56,976 nucleotides of DNA from an uncultured Lachnospiraceae bacterium (GTDB lineage Bacteria > Bacillota > Clostridia > Lachnospirales > Lachnospiraceae), in the NCBI GenBank assembly GCA_910585765.1, contig CAJUES010000020.1, forward strand, positions 1-56,976, in the 5' to 3' direction. Of the stretch, positions 25,722 through 33,059 are shown piece by piece. Each line of letters starts with the position of its first letter. Position 1 is the first letter of the stretch. The notes under the pieces are model-generated. The model searched no databases, was not told the origin of the DNA, and saw only the letters and a list, made by a program, of their open reading frames with translations. The position numbers and the translations under genes are program-made.

Positions 25722-27020
25722 TCATATGCAAAACGCCGCATACAGCGGCACGGCGCAGAGATCCCCCTCCGCGCCAAAATTCTTCTCCGACAGCCGGACC
25801 GCCTTCTCAGGTGCATACATTTTTTTATAATGCTGCAGGCTTTTTGCCCTGACATGCTCTCCCGACTTCACTTCGATGGGGATCACCCGCCCGTGCTGCT
25901 GTATCACAAAGTCCACCTCCGCCGCCGGTGAATCACTTGTCCAGTAGTACAAGTCATAACCGTTTGTCCTCAGCGCCTGCGCGATATAGTTTTCCGTCAG
26001 GCTGCCGCGATAGATTTCTGACAGCTCCTTTCTGACGATGCTCTCCGGCGTTATCCCTGTGAACGCCGACAGCAGCCCGACATCGGACAGATACAGTTTA
26101 AACGCGGAGACATCGCGGAAAGCTGTCAGGGGCATGTCGCCCCTGCTCACCCTGTCGCACCGGAGCACGACGCCCGAATAGACGAGCCACGCGATCGAGT
26201 CCCCAAAGAGCCCCGCCGTCGCACCTTTTCGGATCAGCTTATACTGAAATTTTTTATTTTCCTTTGCAAGCTGTGCCGGCATTGACATATAGGCATTTCT
26301 GATCCTGGTGCTCTCGCTGTCTGTGGTGTATTTTGCCATGTCCGCAGTGTAGGCGTTCATCAGCAGGTTCTGTATCTCCGGCACATTGATCAGCGAACCT
26401 CTGTCCAGATACTCATTGACTGCCGCCGGCATTCCGCCAATATATAGATATCTGTAGTACCATTCAGACAATTCCTGGTGCGCCGCCGCCGACAGCTCCT
26501 GCATCCTGCTGTAATGTTCCCTTATCATTTCCACAAAGTACTCTTTTCCTACAGCGCGCAGAAATTCATCAAAGCCAAGCGGATACAATGTTTTCATGAG
26601 GACCTTTCCAACCGGAAACGAATATTTTTCACGGTTGACCGCCACTCCCAGCAGGCTTCCCGCTGCTGCGATATGGTACTCCGGCGCCTCCTCGCAAAAG
26701 TATTTCAGCGCTGTCAGCGCACGTTCGCACGCCTGGATCTCATCGAAAATGAGAAGTGTCCTGTCCGGTATGATCTTCTGGTTAAAATACTCCTCCAAGA
26801 GTCTGATGATCCTGTCCGGGGACAGCTCGCCCTGAAAATAGTCTGACACGATACGCATCCTCTCAAAATTGATATATACCGTATTTTGGAAAAACCTGTC
26901 GCCGAGCTCACGCAGAATATATGTTTTCCCAACCTGACGCACTCCGTGCAGAAGAAGCGGCATTCTTCCTGCTCCCATGCTCTTCCATTCGATCAACTCC
27001 TGCATCATATTTCGTTCCAT
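25722..27020 (-). CDS. AAA-type ATPase with DUF4143 domain
   Basis: This 432-residue protein combines an N-terminal AAA ATPase (Walker A GVRQVGKT about residues 26-33, Walker B LLIFDEIQ) and a C-terminal DUF4143 region with a restriction-endonuclease-like signature (EVDFVIQQHGRVIPIEVKSG, including the D-x(n)-E-x-K pattern). This is a widespread bacterial family of unknown role, often in accessory DNA. No partner gene is adjacent. The regulator gene lies downstream by 57 bases in the same direction, so they may share a transcript. Confidence 0.88.
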   Translation of the reverse strand: MERNMMQELIEWKSMGAGRMPLLLHGVRQVGKTYILRELGDRFFQNTVYINFERMRIVSDYFQGELSPDRIIRLLEEYFNQKIIPDRTLLIFDEIQACERALTALKYFCEEAPEYHIAAAGSLLGVAVNREKYSFPVGKVLMKTLYPLGFDEFLRAVGKEYFVEMIREHYSRMQELSAAAHQELSEWYYRYLYIGGMPAAVNEYLDRGSLINVPEIQNLLMNAYTADMAKYTTDSESTRIRNAYMSMPAQLAKENKKFQYKLIRKGATAGLFGDSIAWLVYSGVVLRCDRVSRGDMPLTAFRDVSAFKLYLSDVGLLSAFTGITPESIVRKELSEIYRGSLTENYIAQALRTNGYDLYYWTSDSPAAEVDFVIQQHGRVIPIEVKSGEHVRAKSLQHYKKMYAPEKAVRLSEKNFGAEGDLCAVPLYAAFCI

Positions 27021-27073
27021 ACAGCTATTGCTCTCCTTTTATGTGCTTTTTTGAATATTATATCACTATTTTC

Positions 27074-27129
27074 ATATCAAAAACAAGGAAAAAGTCATTT
27101 TAAAATGACTTTTTCCTTGTTTTTGATAT
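27074..27129. terminator. 56-bp perfect palindrome, probable terminator
   Basis: Arms of 28 bp (27074-27101 and 27102-27129) are perfectly complementary, with core AAGTCATTTT/AAAATGACTT and outer AAAACAAGG/CCTTGTTTT. It lies 2 bases past the stop of the membrane-protein gene at 27132 and would act as its terminator on the minus strand. An 11-bp direct repeat TATCACTATTT (27061-27071 and 27127-27137) brackets it, so an inserted small element is an alternative. Confidence 0.65.
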
Positions 27130-27131
27130 CA

Positions 27132-28172
27132 CTATTTACTCAGCGTCCGATATTTCAGATCCAGAAATGCTTCCCTGTCACTTCGGAGCAGATAGGAATA
27201 TTCAGGGTTACTGCCTGTGACAATGTGGGAAAAGCCACTGTAGCCATCCACGAGCGCCTTGCATTTTTTCTCGGAAGACAGGACCACCTTCCGTGTGCTG
27301 CCATCCAGCATCTCCCACAGCACATAGTAGGTGAGCCCGTATCTGGACTGCTGGCTGGCGGTGTGCACCCAGATCACCTGGCTGTTATCCAGGATCAGGG
27401 GATCCAGCTTCGCGCTGAAAGTCCACCTGCTTCCGATGAAGACACTGCCCTGCCTGCCGGCAGCCGCAAAATCACTTTCCAGCGCCTCCATCGTGACAGA
27501 GGGATTGGCTTCCAGGTATTTCCTGATCTGTTTTTGGGGCGAATCCTTTATCGTCCATATGAGGACAAGCACGGCAAACAGAAAGAACACGGAACCGATC
27601 GCAGTGATGCCGTATACATTGCTGAGACTCTGCCCGTGGATCCTGCCGTCGCCGATGTGATACACGACCGTGTCCGGATCCAGTCCCATCTGTTTTGCCA
27701 CACGTTTATAGTAATCCAGCTCTTCCCCCTCCAGCACCTCCAGCGTACCGGCGATCTTCACGCCTGTTTCCAAAAACTCCTGATCCTGTTCCATGGCATC
27801 ATAAAACACTTCCGCCTGATCAGCCATCTCGTCATAGCGCTTATACGGAACTTCGACAGAGAGACAGATGCCCCGTTCCTCATCCAGCACCAGCCACGAG
27901 GAGCGGTCCTTCTTCGTCCCGGTGGAGACACCGTTGATCTTTGTCGTCTTCGTGGTTTCCATATACTCGTCCACAGGATACAGGACCTCCCAGGATACAT
28001 ATTTTCCGACTATGTCAGCAAGCTCTGCTTTTGCTGTGAGCGGCTTTGCCCCCATCAGGGCGGTGATGCAGGATAGCCCTGTGTCACAGAGCATCCAGAT
28101 ACCCACGGCGGCGCAGAACAGGATGATCCCGATCGCTCCCCTGATTTGTCCCATACGTAATTTTCTCAGCAT
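27132..28172 (-). CDS. Unrecognised membrane protein, 346 residues
   Basis: This protein of unknown function has an N-terminal span (AIGIILFCAAVGIWMLC), an external domain of about 140 residues, a second span (GSVFFLFAVLVLIWTI, about residue 200) and a soluble C-terminal domain. The C-terminal part (FIGSRWTFSAKLDPLILDNSQVIWV-like) resembles a compact beta domain, seen in several Clostridia membrane proteins that carry no functional name. It stands alone: a terminator-like palindrome follows its stop, and its start faces the promoter of the formate-lyase gene. No function is assigned. Confidence 0.7.
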   Translation of the reverse strand: MLRKLRMGQIRGAIGIILFCAAVGIWMLCDTGLSCITALMGAKPLTAKAELADIVGKYVSWEVLYPVDEYMETTKTTKINGVSTGTKKDRSSWLVLDEERGICLSVEVPYKRYDEMADQAEVFYDAMEQDQEFLETGVKIAGTLEVLEGEELDYYKRVAKQMGLDPDTVVYHIGDGRIHGQSLSNVYGITAIGSVFFLFAVLVLIWTIKDSPQKQIRKYLEANPSVTMEALESDFAAAGRQGSVFIGSRWTFSAKLDPLILDNSQVIWVHTASQQSRYGLTYYVLWEMLDGSTRKVVLSSEKKCKALVDGYSGFSHIVTGSNPEYSYLLRSDREAFLDLKYRTLSK

Positions 28173-28316
28173 TTCATTTGTTCCTCCTTTGTTTTTTTTA
28201 CATTATACCATCTCTGCACACAATGTGAAACGATTATGAAAATAAACCTCCGTTATAATTCACAAATTTTTAATAATTTGAACGCCCCTGTACACAAAAA
28301 AGTACAAAGAATAGTG

Positions 28317-28346
28317 TTGACGTGTATACAATATTAAGGATATAAT
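28317..28346 (+). promoter_or_regulatory. Promoter of the split pyruvate formate-lyase operon
   Basis: TTGACG (28317-28322) and TATAAT (28341-28346), 18 bp apart, form a strong sigma-A promoter. About 115 bases of leader follow, ending with AGGAGG before the ATG. A small dyad GTAC-N8-GTAC lies just upstream (28290-28305). Confidence 0.75.
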
Positions 28347-28463
28347 ACAATTATGAATGTTAGACAGGACTTCACATTTTCGTAACAATCTGCATTCTAA
28401 ACTTCAGTAACCAGCGGTGCCATACCGCATAAAATTTTATTTATATTTAGGAGGCTTTGCAAA

Positions 28464-30503
28464 ATGAGACCAGAATGGACAGATTTTGTAGGTGGCAAGT
28501 GGGAAAGCGAAATTAACGTGCGTGACTTCATCCAGAAGAACTATACACCGTATGAAGGTGATGAGGCTTTCCTTGCAGGACCTACACAGAACACAAAAGA
28601 TTTATGGGACATGGTTCTTGACCTTCAGAAGAAGGAAAGAGAAGCCGGCGGTGTTCTTGACATGGACACAAAGGTTATCTCCACAATCACTTCTCATGGT
28701 CCGGGATACCTCGACAAGAGCAAGGAGACGATCGTTGGTTTCCAGACAGATAAGCCTTTCAAGCGTTCTTTACAGCCTTACGGCGGTATCAGAATGGCAG
28801 AGAAGGCTTGCTCAGACAACGGCTACGAAGTAGATCCTGAGGTTAGTGAGTTCTTCTCTACGCACAGAAAAACACACAATGCAGGCTGCTTCGACGCATA
28901 CAACCAGGAGATGAGAGCATGCCGCTCCTCACACATCATCACAGGTCTTCCTGATGCTTACGGACGCGGACGTATCATCGGCGACTACAGAAGAGTTGCG
29001 CTCTATGGTATCGACAGACTGATCGAGGATAAGCAGGCTCAGAAGGATTCCACAGGACGTGTCATGACAGACGATGTGATCCGTCTGCGCGAGGAGCTCT
29101 CCGAGCAGATGGTTGCTCTCAAAATGATGAAGGAAATGGCTGCTTCTTACGGCTGCGATATCTCCAAGCCGGCAACAAATGTACAGGAGGCGATCCAGGC
29201 TACTTACTTCGGTTACTTGTGTTCAGTTAAGGAGCAGAACGGCGCTGCTATGTCCCTTGGACGTACATCCACATTCCTTGACTGCTACGCACAGAGAGAC
29301 TTGAAGAACGGAACATTCACAGAGGAGCAGATCCAGGAGTTCGTTGACCACTTCATCATGAAGCTCCGCTGCGTCAAATTTGCACGTACACCGGAATACA
29401 ACCAGATCTTTGCCGGCGATCCCGTATGGGTGACAGAGTCCCTCGGCGGTGTCGGTGTTGACGGACGTCCTATGGTGACAAAGATGTCCTTCCGCTACCT
29501 GAACACACTGACAAACCTCGGACCAAGCCCTGAGCCGAACCTGACAGTACTCTGGTCCACAAGACTTCCTGAGAACTGGAAGAGATACTGCGCTAAGATG
29601 TCGATCCAGACTTCTTCGATCCAGTATGAGAACGACGACCTGATGAGAGTGACACACGGTGATGACTACGGTATCGCATGCTGCGTATCTTCCATGGTCA
29701 TCGGCAAGGAAATGCAGTTCTTCGGCGCTCGTGCAAACCTTGCAAAGTGCCTGCTCTACGCGCTGAACGGCGGTGTGGATGAGGTTACAAAGAAGCAGGT
29801 TGGTCCGAAGTACCGCCCTGTCACAGGCGATGTGCTTGACTATGACGATGTGTACAGCAAATTCATGGATATGATGGAGTGGCAGGCAGACGTGTATGTC
29901 AATACTCTCAACATCATCCACTACATGCATGACAAGTACTGCTATGAGAGAGCAGAGATGGCTCTTCATGACAGAGACGTCAAGAGATATTTCGCGACTG
30001 GTGTTGCTGGTCTCTCGATCGTTGCCGACTCCTTATCAGCGATCAAGTACGCACAGGTGAAGGCAATCCGCGACGAGGACGGCATTATCGTTGACTTCGA
30101 GACGACAGGCGAGTTCCCTAAGTATGGTAACGACGACGACCGCGTTGACCTGATCGCACAGGAAATCGTTCACAAGTTCATGACAGCGATCAGAAGACAT
30201 CATACTTACAGAAATGGTATCCCTACAACCTCTATCCTTACGATCACATCCAATGTAACATACGGTAAGGCTACAGGTAACACACCTGACGGACGCAAGA
30301 AGGGACAGCCGTTTGCTCCTGGTGCAAACCCGATGCACGGACGTGACACACATGGTGCAGTCGCATCCCTGTCCTCTGTATCAAAGCTTCCGTTCAAGGA
30401 TGCGCAGGATGGTATCTCCAATACCTTCACGATCATCCCGAACGCTCTCGGCAAGGAAGCGAAGGTCTTCTCCGGCGATATCGAATTGGATCTGAACAAT
30501 TAG
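28464..30503 (+). CDS. Pyruvate formate-lyase catalytic chain lacking the glycyl radical domain
   Basis: The 679-residue chain matches pyruvate formate-lyase, which splits pyruvate with CoA into acetyl-CoA and formate. The adjacent active-site cysteines are Cys406-Cys407 in IACCVSSM. The canonical enzyme is about 750-760 residues and ends with a radical loop RVSGYA. Here the chain follows the canonical C-terminus through DGISNTFTIIPNALGKEAK and stops after a short acidic tail (SGDIELDLNN), right where the linker to the radical domain starts. The missing domain is encoded 300 bases downstream as a separate protein. AGGAGGC precedes the ATG and codon use is strongly biased, indicating high expression. 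The stop is not a simple frameshift: the next gene has its own ribosome site. Confidence 0.93.
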   Translation: MRPEWTDFVGGKWESEINVRDFIQKNYTPYEGDEAFLAGPTQNTKDLWDMVLDLQKKEREAGGVLDMDTKVISTITSHGPGYLDKSKETIVGFQTDKPFKRSLQPYGGIRMAEKACSDNGYEVDPEVSEFFSTHRKTHNAGCFDAYNQEMRACRSSHIITGLPDAYGRGRIIGDYRRVALYGIDRLIEDKQAQKDSTGRVMTDDVIRLREELSEQMVALKMMKEMAASYGCDISKPATNVQEAIQATYFGYLCSVKEQNGAAMSLGRTSTFLDCYAQRDLKNGTFTEEQIQEFVDHFIMKLRCVKFARTPEYNQIFAGDPVWVTESLGGVGVDGRPMVTKMSFRYLNTLTNLGPSPEPNLTVLWSTRLPENWKRYCAKMSIQTSSIQYENDDLMRVTHGDDYGIACCVSSMVIGKEMQFFGARANLAKCLLYALNGGVDEVTKKQVGPKYRPVTGDVLDYDDVYSKFMDMMEWQADVYVNTLNIIHYMHDKYCYERAEMALHDRDVKRYFATGVAGLSIVADSLSAIKYAQVKAIRDEDGIIVDFETTGEFPKYGNDDDRVDLIAQEIVHKFMTAIRRHHTYRNGIPTTSILTITSNVTYGKATGNTPDGRKKGQPFAPGANPMHGRDTHGAVASLSSVSKLPFKDAQDGISNTFTIIPNALGKEAKVFSGDIELDLNN

Positions 30504-30513
30504 TCTTACAATT

Positions 30514-30537
30514 ACACAGGGGCATGCGCCCCTGTGT
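30514..30537 (+). promoter_or_regulatory. Intercistronic hairpin in the split PFL operon
   Basis: ACACAGGGGC (30514-30523) and GCCCCTGTGT (30528-30537) form a perfect 10-bp GC-rich stem with a 4-base loop, 11 bases after the catalytic-chain stop. It lacks a T-run, so it is more likely an RNA processing or stability element than a full terminator. Confidence 0.6.
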
Positions 30538-30564
30538 ATCCAAAGAGAGGAATAGGTGTAACCG

Positions 30565-30768
30565 ATGGATGAGAAAGCAATGATCGATGACCTCGTATCC
30601 CAGCTCGATGCCGGGTTTTCCAGTGAGAAGGCTGTGGGACATTTCAATGTAGATGTCAGCGAGGATGCGTCCACAAAAGAAGTCCAGACACTTGGATGTA
30701 CAGACTGTTCCAGCAATCCCATGGCGTGCAGCGTACCGACGCTCCATGAGGGATTGGACAAAGAGTAA
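30565..30768 (+). CDS. 67-residue protein resembling the first half of the glycyl radical domain
   Basis: This small protein lies between the catalytic chain and the radical domain. Residues 6-31 (MIDDLVSQLDAGFSS, then GHFNVDV) align with residues 8-31 of the radical-domain protein (QVDNLVSLLDGYATK, then HHLNVNV). In canonical enzymes this is the linker-strand part before the radical loop. The rest does not match: there is no RVSGYA loop and instead a tail with CTDC (Cys45, Cys48) and Cys55. GAGAGGAATAGGTG precedes the ATG. It could be an assembly partner that occupies the radical-domain site, a redox sensor or a chaperone; all of these are inference. Its presence in an operon of strong expression argues it is real. 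Confidence 0.75.
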   Translation: MDEKAMIDDLVSQLDAGFSSEKAVGHFNVDVSEDASTKEVQTLGCTDCSSNPMACSVPTLHEGLDKE

Positions 30769-30800
30769 AATATATAGATCATATCAGGAGGTATATAACG

Positions 30801-31046
30801 ATGGCAATGAACAATACAGCACAGGTTGATAACTTAGTTTCTTTATTGGATGGCTATGCTACAAAGGGTGGTCATCACCTTAACGTGAACGTACTCAACA
30901 GAGACACTCTGTTAGATGCTCAGAAGCATCCTGAGAACTATCCCCAGCTCACGATCCGTGTATCCGGATACGCTGTTAACTTCATCAAGTTGACACCGGA
31001 GCAGCAGGCAGACGTTATCTCCCGTACATTCCACGAGGCTATTTAG
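30801..31046 (+). CDS. Stand-alone glycyl radical domain of pyruvate formate-lyase
   Basis: This 81-residue protein is the C-terminal domain of pyruvate formate-lyase as a separate chain. It keeps the linker strand (LDGYATKGGHHLNVNV), the NRDTLLDAQKHPE helix and the radical loop RVSGYAV with Gly56, then LTPEQQADVISRTFHEAI. It resembles the GrcA/YfiD spare-part protein, but that protein rescues a full-length enzyme, whereas here no in-operon full-length copy exists, so this is probably the obligatory radical subunit. AGGAGGT precedes the ATG; a terminator follows. The activating enzyme PflA would abstract hydrogen from Gly56. Confidence 0.93.
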   Translation: MAMNNTAQVDNLVSLLDGYATKGGHHLNVNVLNRDTLLDAQKHPENYPQLTIRVSGYAVNFIKLTPEQQADVISRTFHEAI

Positions 31047-31063
31047 ATCCGGTACTCCCGTGC

Positions 31064-31095
31064 AAAAAGCCCTGAGCGTTGTCTCAGGGCTTTTT
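31064..31095 (+). terminator. Terminator of the split PFL operon
   Basis: AAAAAGCCCTGAG (31064-31076) and CTCAGGGCTTTTT (31083-31095) form a perfect stem with a 6-base loop and a T-run. Confidence 0.92.
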
Positions 31096-31181
31096 ATTGT
31101 CTTTTTTATCTCTATTCTTCACTATTTTGTTTTGTGGCAGGATCCTGTTGTGTTGTCCTGCTGCCGGTCGGACTGTGCTCC

Positions 31182-31562
31182 TCAGTCCTTCATCATCTTG
31201 TCAAGTTCATCCACCATTTCCCTGCTCAGCTTCTTTCCACCCGTCAGCGCTGACAGAAATACCTCCACTGAGCCGTCATAAAAATCTGCCAGGATCTTAT
31301 CCGCCTTCCCGCGCGCGTACTCTGCGGGCGTCAGCGCCGCCGAATAGCGCCTGCTCTTCTGGCTCGTATCTGCGGATATCAGTCCCTTGTCGATCAAATG
31401 TCTGATAAATGTATTGATCGTCTGCTTTTTCCAGTTTTTATGCAATTCCCCGTTCAGGTATTCCATTATCTCACTAAAACCTTTTCCACCATCATTCTTC
31501 CACAAAAAATCCATAATCAGGCTCTCTGATTGCGACATCTCACACCTAACATTATTCTCCAT
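31182..31562 (-). CDS. BlaI/MecI/CopY-family repressor
   Basis: This 126-residue winged-helix protein has the penicillinase-repressor layout: SQSESLIMDFLWKN, KGFSEIMEYLNG, TINTFIRHLIDKGLI, then a C-terminal dimer region. In BlaI/MecI a BlaR1-type sensor protease is normally adjacent; none is seen here, so the signal is unknown. GGAGGAAG precedes the ATG at 31562. It converges on the PFL operon and is divergent from pflA. A dyad TGGTA-N11-TACCA (31589-31609) just upstream is a possible autoregulatory site. The target genes are not known. Confidence 0.85.
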   Translation of the reverse strand: MENNVRCEMSQSESLIMDFLWKNDGGKGFSEIMEYLNGELHKNWKKQTINTFIRHLIDKGLISADTSQKSRRYSAALTPAEYARGKADKILADFYDGSVEVFLSALTGGKKLSREMVDELDKMMKD

Positions 31563-31627
31563 AATGACTTCCTCCATTAAATAAAACCTGGTACGATACT
31601 TTTCTACCATAATAATCTGTCACTTCT

Positions 31628-31656
31628 ATTTTACTTGCTTTTTGCACAACTGTAAA
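31628..31656 (-). promoter_or_regulatory. Promoter of the BlaI-like gene
   Basis: On the minus strand TTTACA (reverse of 31651-31656) and TAAAAT (reverse of 31628-31633) lie 17 bp apart, each five of six to consensus. The 300-base gap to pflA also holds a TATAAT at about 31818-31823 for pflA. Confidence 0.55.
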
Positions 31657-31862
31657 GCATTTTTTGCTTGTTTTTGCTTACTTTCCTTTCATTTTGATCG
31701 TTTTCTACAAAAAACGCACCGTTTTCCTTTTGACGCCGATCTCCCTCAGACACCAAAAAAATGTCGCAAATATAAAAATTTGTTTCTTTTTTTATATCCG
31801 CCCGCGCCAAAATAGGGTATAATATATACATTAATAAAAATGCTACAGGAAAGGTTGATACT

Positions 31863-32624
31863 ATGCAAGGAAGAATCCATTCTTTAGAGTCCTTTGGAAC
31901 AGTCGACGGCCCCGGCGTGCGCTACGTGGTCTTTGTGCAGGGTTGTCCTATGAGGTGTGCATACTGCCATAACCCGGACACGTGGGAGATGAACGCGGGC
32001 ACCCTCATGGAGCCGGAAGAAATTCTGGAAAATTATGAGCGCAACAAGCCCTTTTACAACGGCGGCGGCATCACCGTGACCGGCGGTGAACCGCTGATGC
32101 AGATCGATTTTCTGCTGGAGCTCTTCACGCTGGCGCACGGGCGCGGCATTCACACCTGTCTGGACAGCTCCGGGATCGCGTATCGCGCGGACGGAAATCC
32201 TGAGTGGCTTGCCAAGCTGGACAAGCTCTGCGACGTGACAGATCTCGTGATGCTTGACATCAAACATATCGATCCCGAGAAACACAAGGATCTGGTGCAG
32301 CAGCCAAACGACAACATCCTCGCCTTTGCGGAGTATCTCGACCGCAAAAATGTCGAGATCTGGATCCGTCATGTCGTTGTCCCGGGCATCACGGACGATC
32401 CCGCCGACCTGCACAGGTTAGGCTATTTTATCGGCGGACTTCAAAACCTCAAGGCGCTCGATGTCCTCCCCTACCACACCATGGGCAAGAAGAAGTACGA
32501 CGAGCTCGGCATGAAATACCGCCTCGAGGGTGTTCCCGAGATGGACAAGGGCAAAGTTCCCGAGCTGAAACAGCATATCCTGAACGGTATCCGGGAAAGG
32601 CGCGGTCTGCCGGAAAAACACTGA
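31863..32624 (+). CDS. pflA: Pyruvate formate-lyase activating enzyme
   Basis: This 253-residue radical SAM enzyme installs the glycyl radical on pyruvate formate-lyase. The N-terminus MQGRIHSLESFGTVDGPGVR and the cluster motif CPMRCAYC (Cys28, Cys32, Cys35) are typical of PflA, as is GGGITVTGGEPLMQ. The length equals the usual 245-255 residues. It lies about 800 bases downstream of the split lyase operon in the same direction, with its own promoter, and would act on Gly56 of the stand-alone domain. GGAAAGG precedes the ATG. Confidence 0.95.
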   Translation: MQGRIHSLESFGTVDGPGVRYVVFVQGCPMRCAYCHNPDTWEMNAGTLMEPEEILENYERNKPFYNGGGITVTGGEPLMQIDFLLELFTLAHGRGIHTCLDSSGIAYRADGNPEWLAKLDKLCDVTDLVMLDIKHIDPEKHKDLVQQPNDNILAFAEYLDRKNVEIWIRHVVVPGITDDPADLHRLGYFIGGLQNLKALDVLPYHTMGKKKYDELGMKYRLEGVPEMDKGKVPELKQHILNGIRERRGLPEKH

Positions 32625-32822
32625 TCCGGAATATATTTTGGAATTTTTTATACTTTTGACCTTGTATTTCGCATAAATTTATATTAAAATATCTGTATTG
32701 ACAAGTGTTTGCCGGGCTTTGTCCCGCGGCAGACCGTTGTCAGGTGTTTGTGATCTGTGGCAGCTGTCATCGTGCAGACCGCCGCAGCATATTTATTGAT
32801 GATAAAAGGAGGAATTTGTACT

Positions 32823-32993
32823 ATGGCATATCAGATTTCAGATGCATGTGTATCTTGCGGGGCTTGCGAGTCTCAGTGCCCGGTTGGCGCGATCAGCATG
32901 GGCGACGGCAAGTTTGAGATCGATGCAGATAAGTGTATCGACTGCGGTTCCTGCGCAGGTGCCTGCCCTACAGGATCTATCGATCAGGCATAA
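32823..32993 (+). CDS. 2[4Fe-4S] ferredoxin
   Basis: This 56-residue clostridial-type ferredoxin has two cluster motifs: CVSCGACESQCP and CIDCGSCAGACP, all eight cysteines present. It is the electron carrier of fermentative metabolism and may supply electrons to radical SAM enzymes such as PflA. GGAGGAATTTGTACT precedes the ATG at 32823. The 200-base region upstream carries an AT-rich promoter-like segment, and a terminator follows the stop. Confidence 0.95.
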   Translation: MAYQISDACVSCGACESQCPVGAISMGDGKFEIDADKCIDCGSCAGACPTGSIDQA

Positions 32994-33015
32994 TTTGTAT
33001 AACAAATAACATAAC

Positions 33016-33047
33016 AAAAAGGTACTGCCCTCTGGCAGTACCTTTTT
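33016..33047. terminator. Bidirectional terminator after ferredoxin
   Basis: AAAAAGGTACTGCC (33016-33029) and GGCAGTACCTTTTT (33034-33047) form a perfect 14-bp stem. A- and T-runs at both ends suit both the ferredoxin and the convergent MerR-like gene. Confidence 0.9.
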
Positions 33048-33059
33048 GCGTTTCCCCGG

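Noticed and set aside
30504..30800. Split PFL as a sequencing frameshift
   Set aside because: The two chains are 300 bases apart with two separate ribosome sites, a hairpin and an extra gene between; one indel cannot join them.
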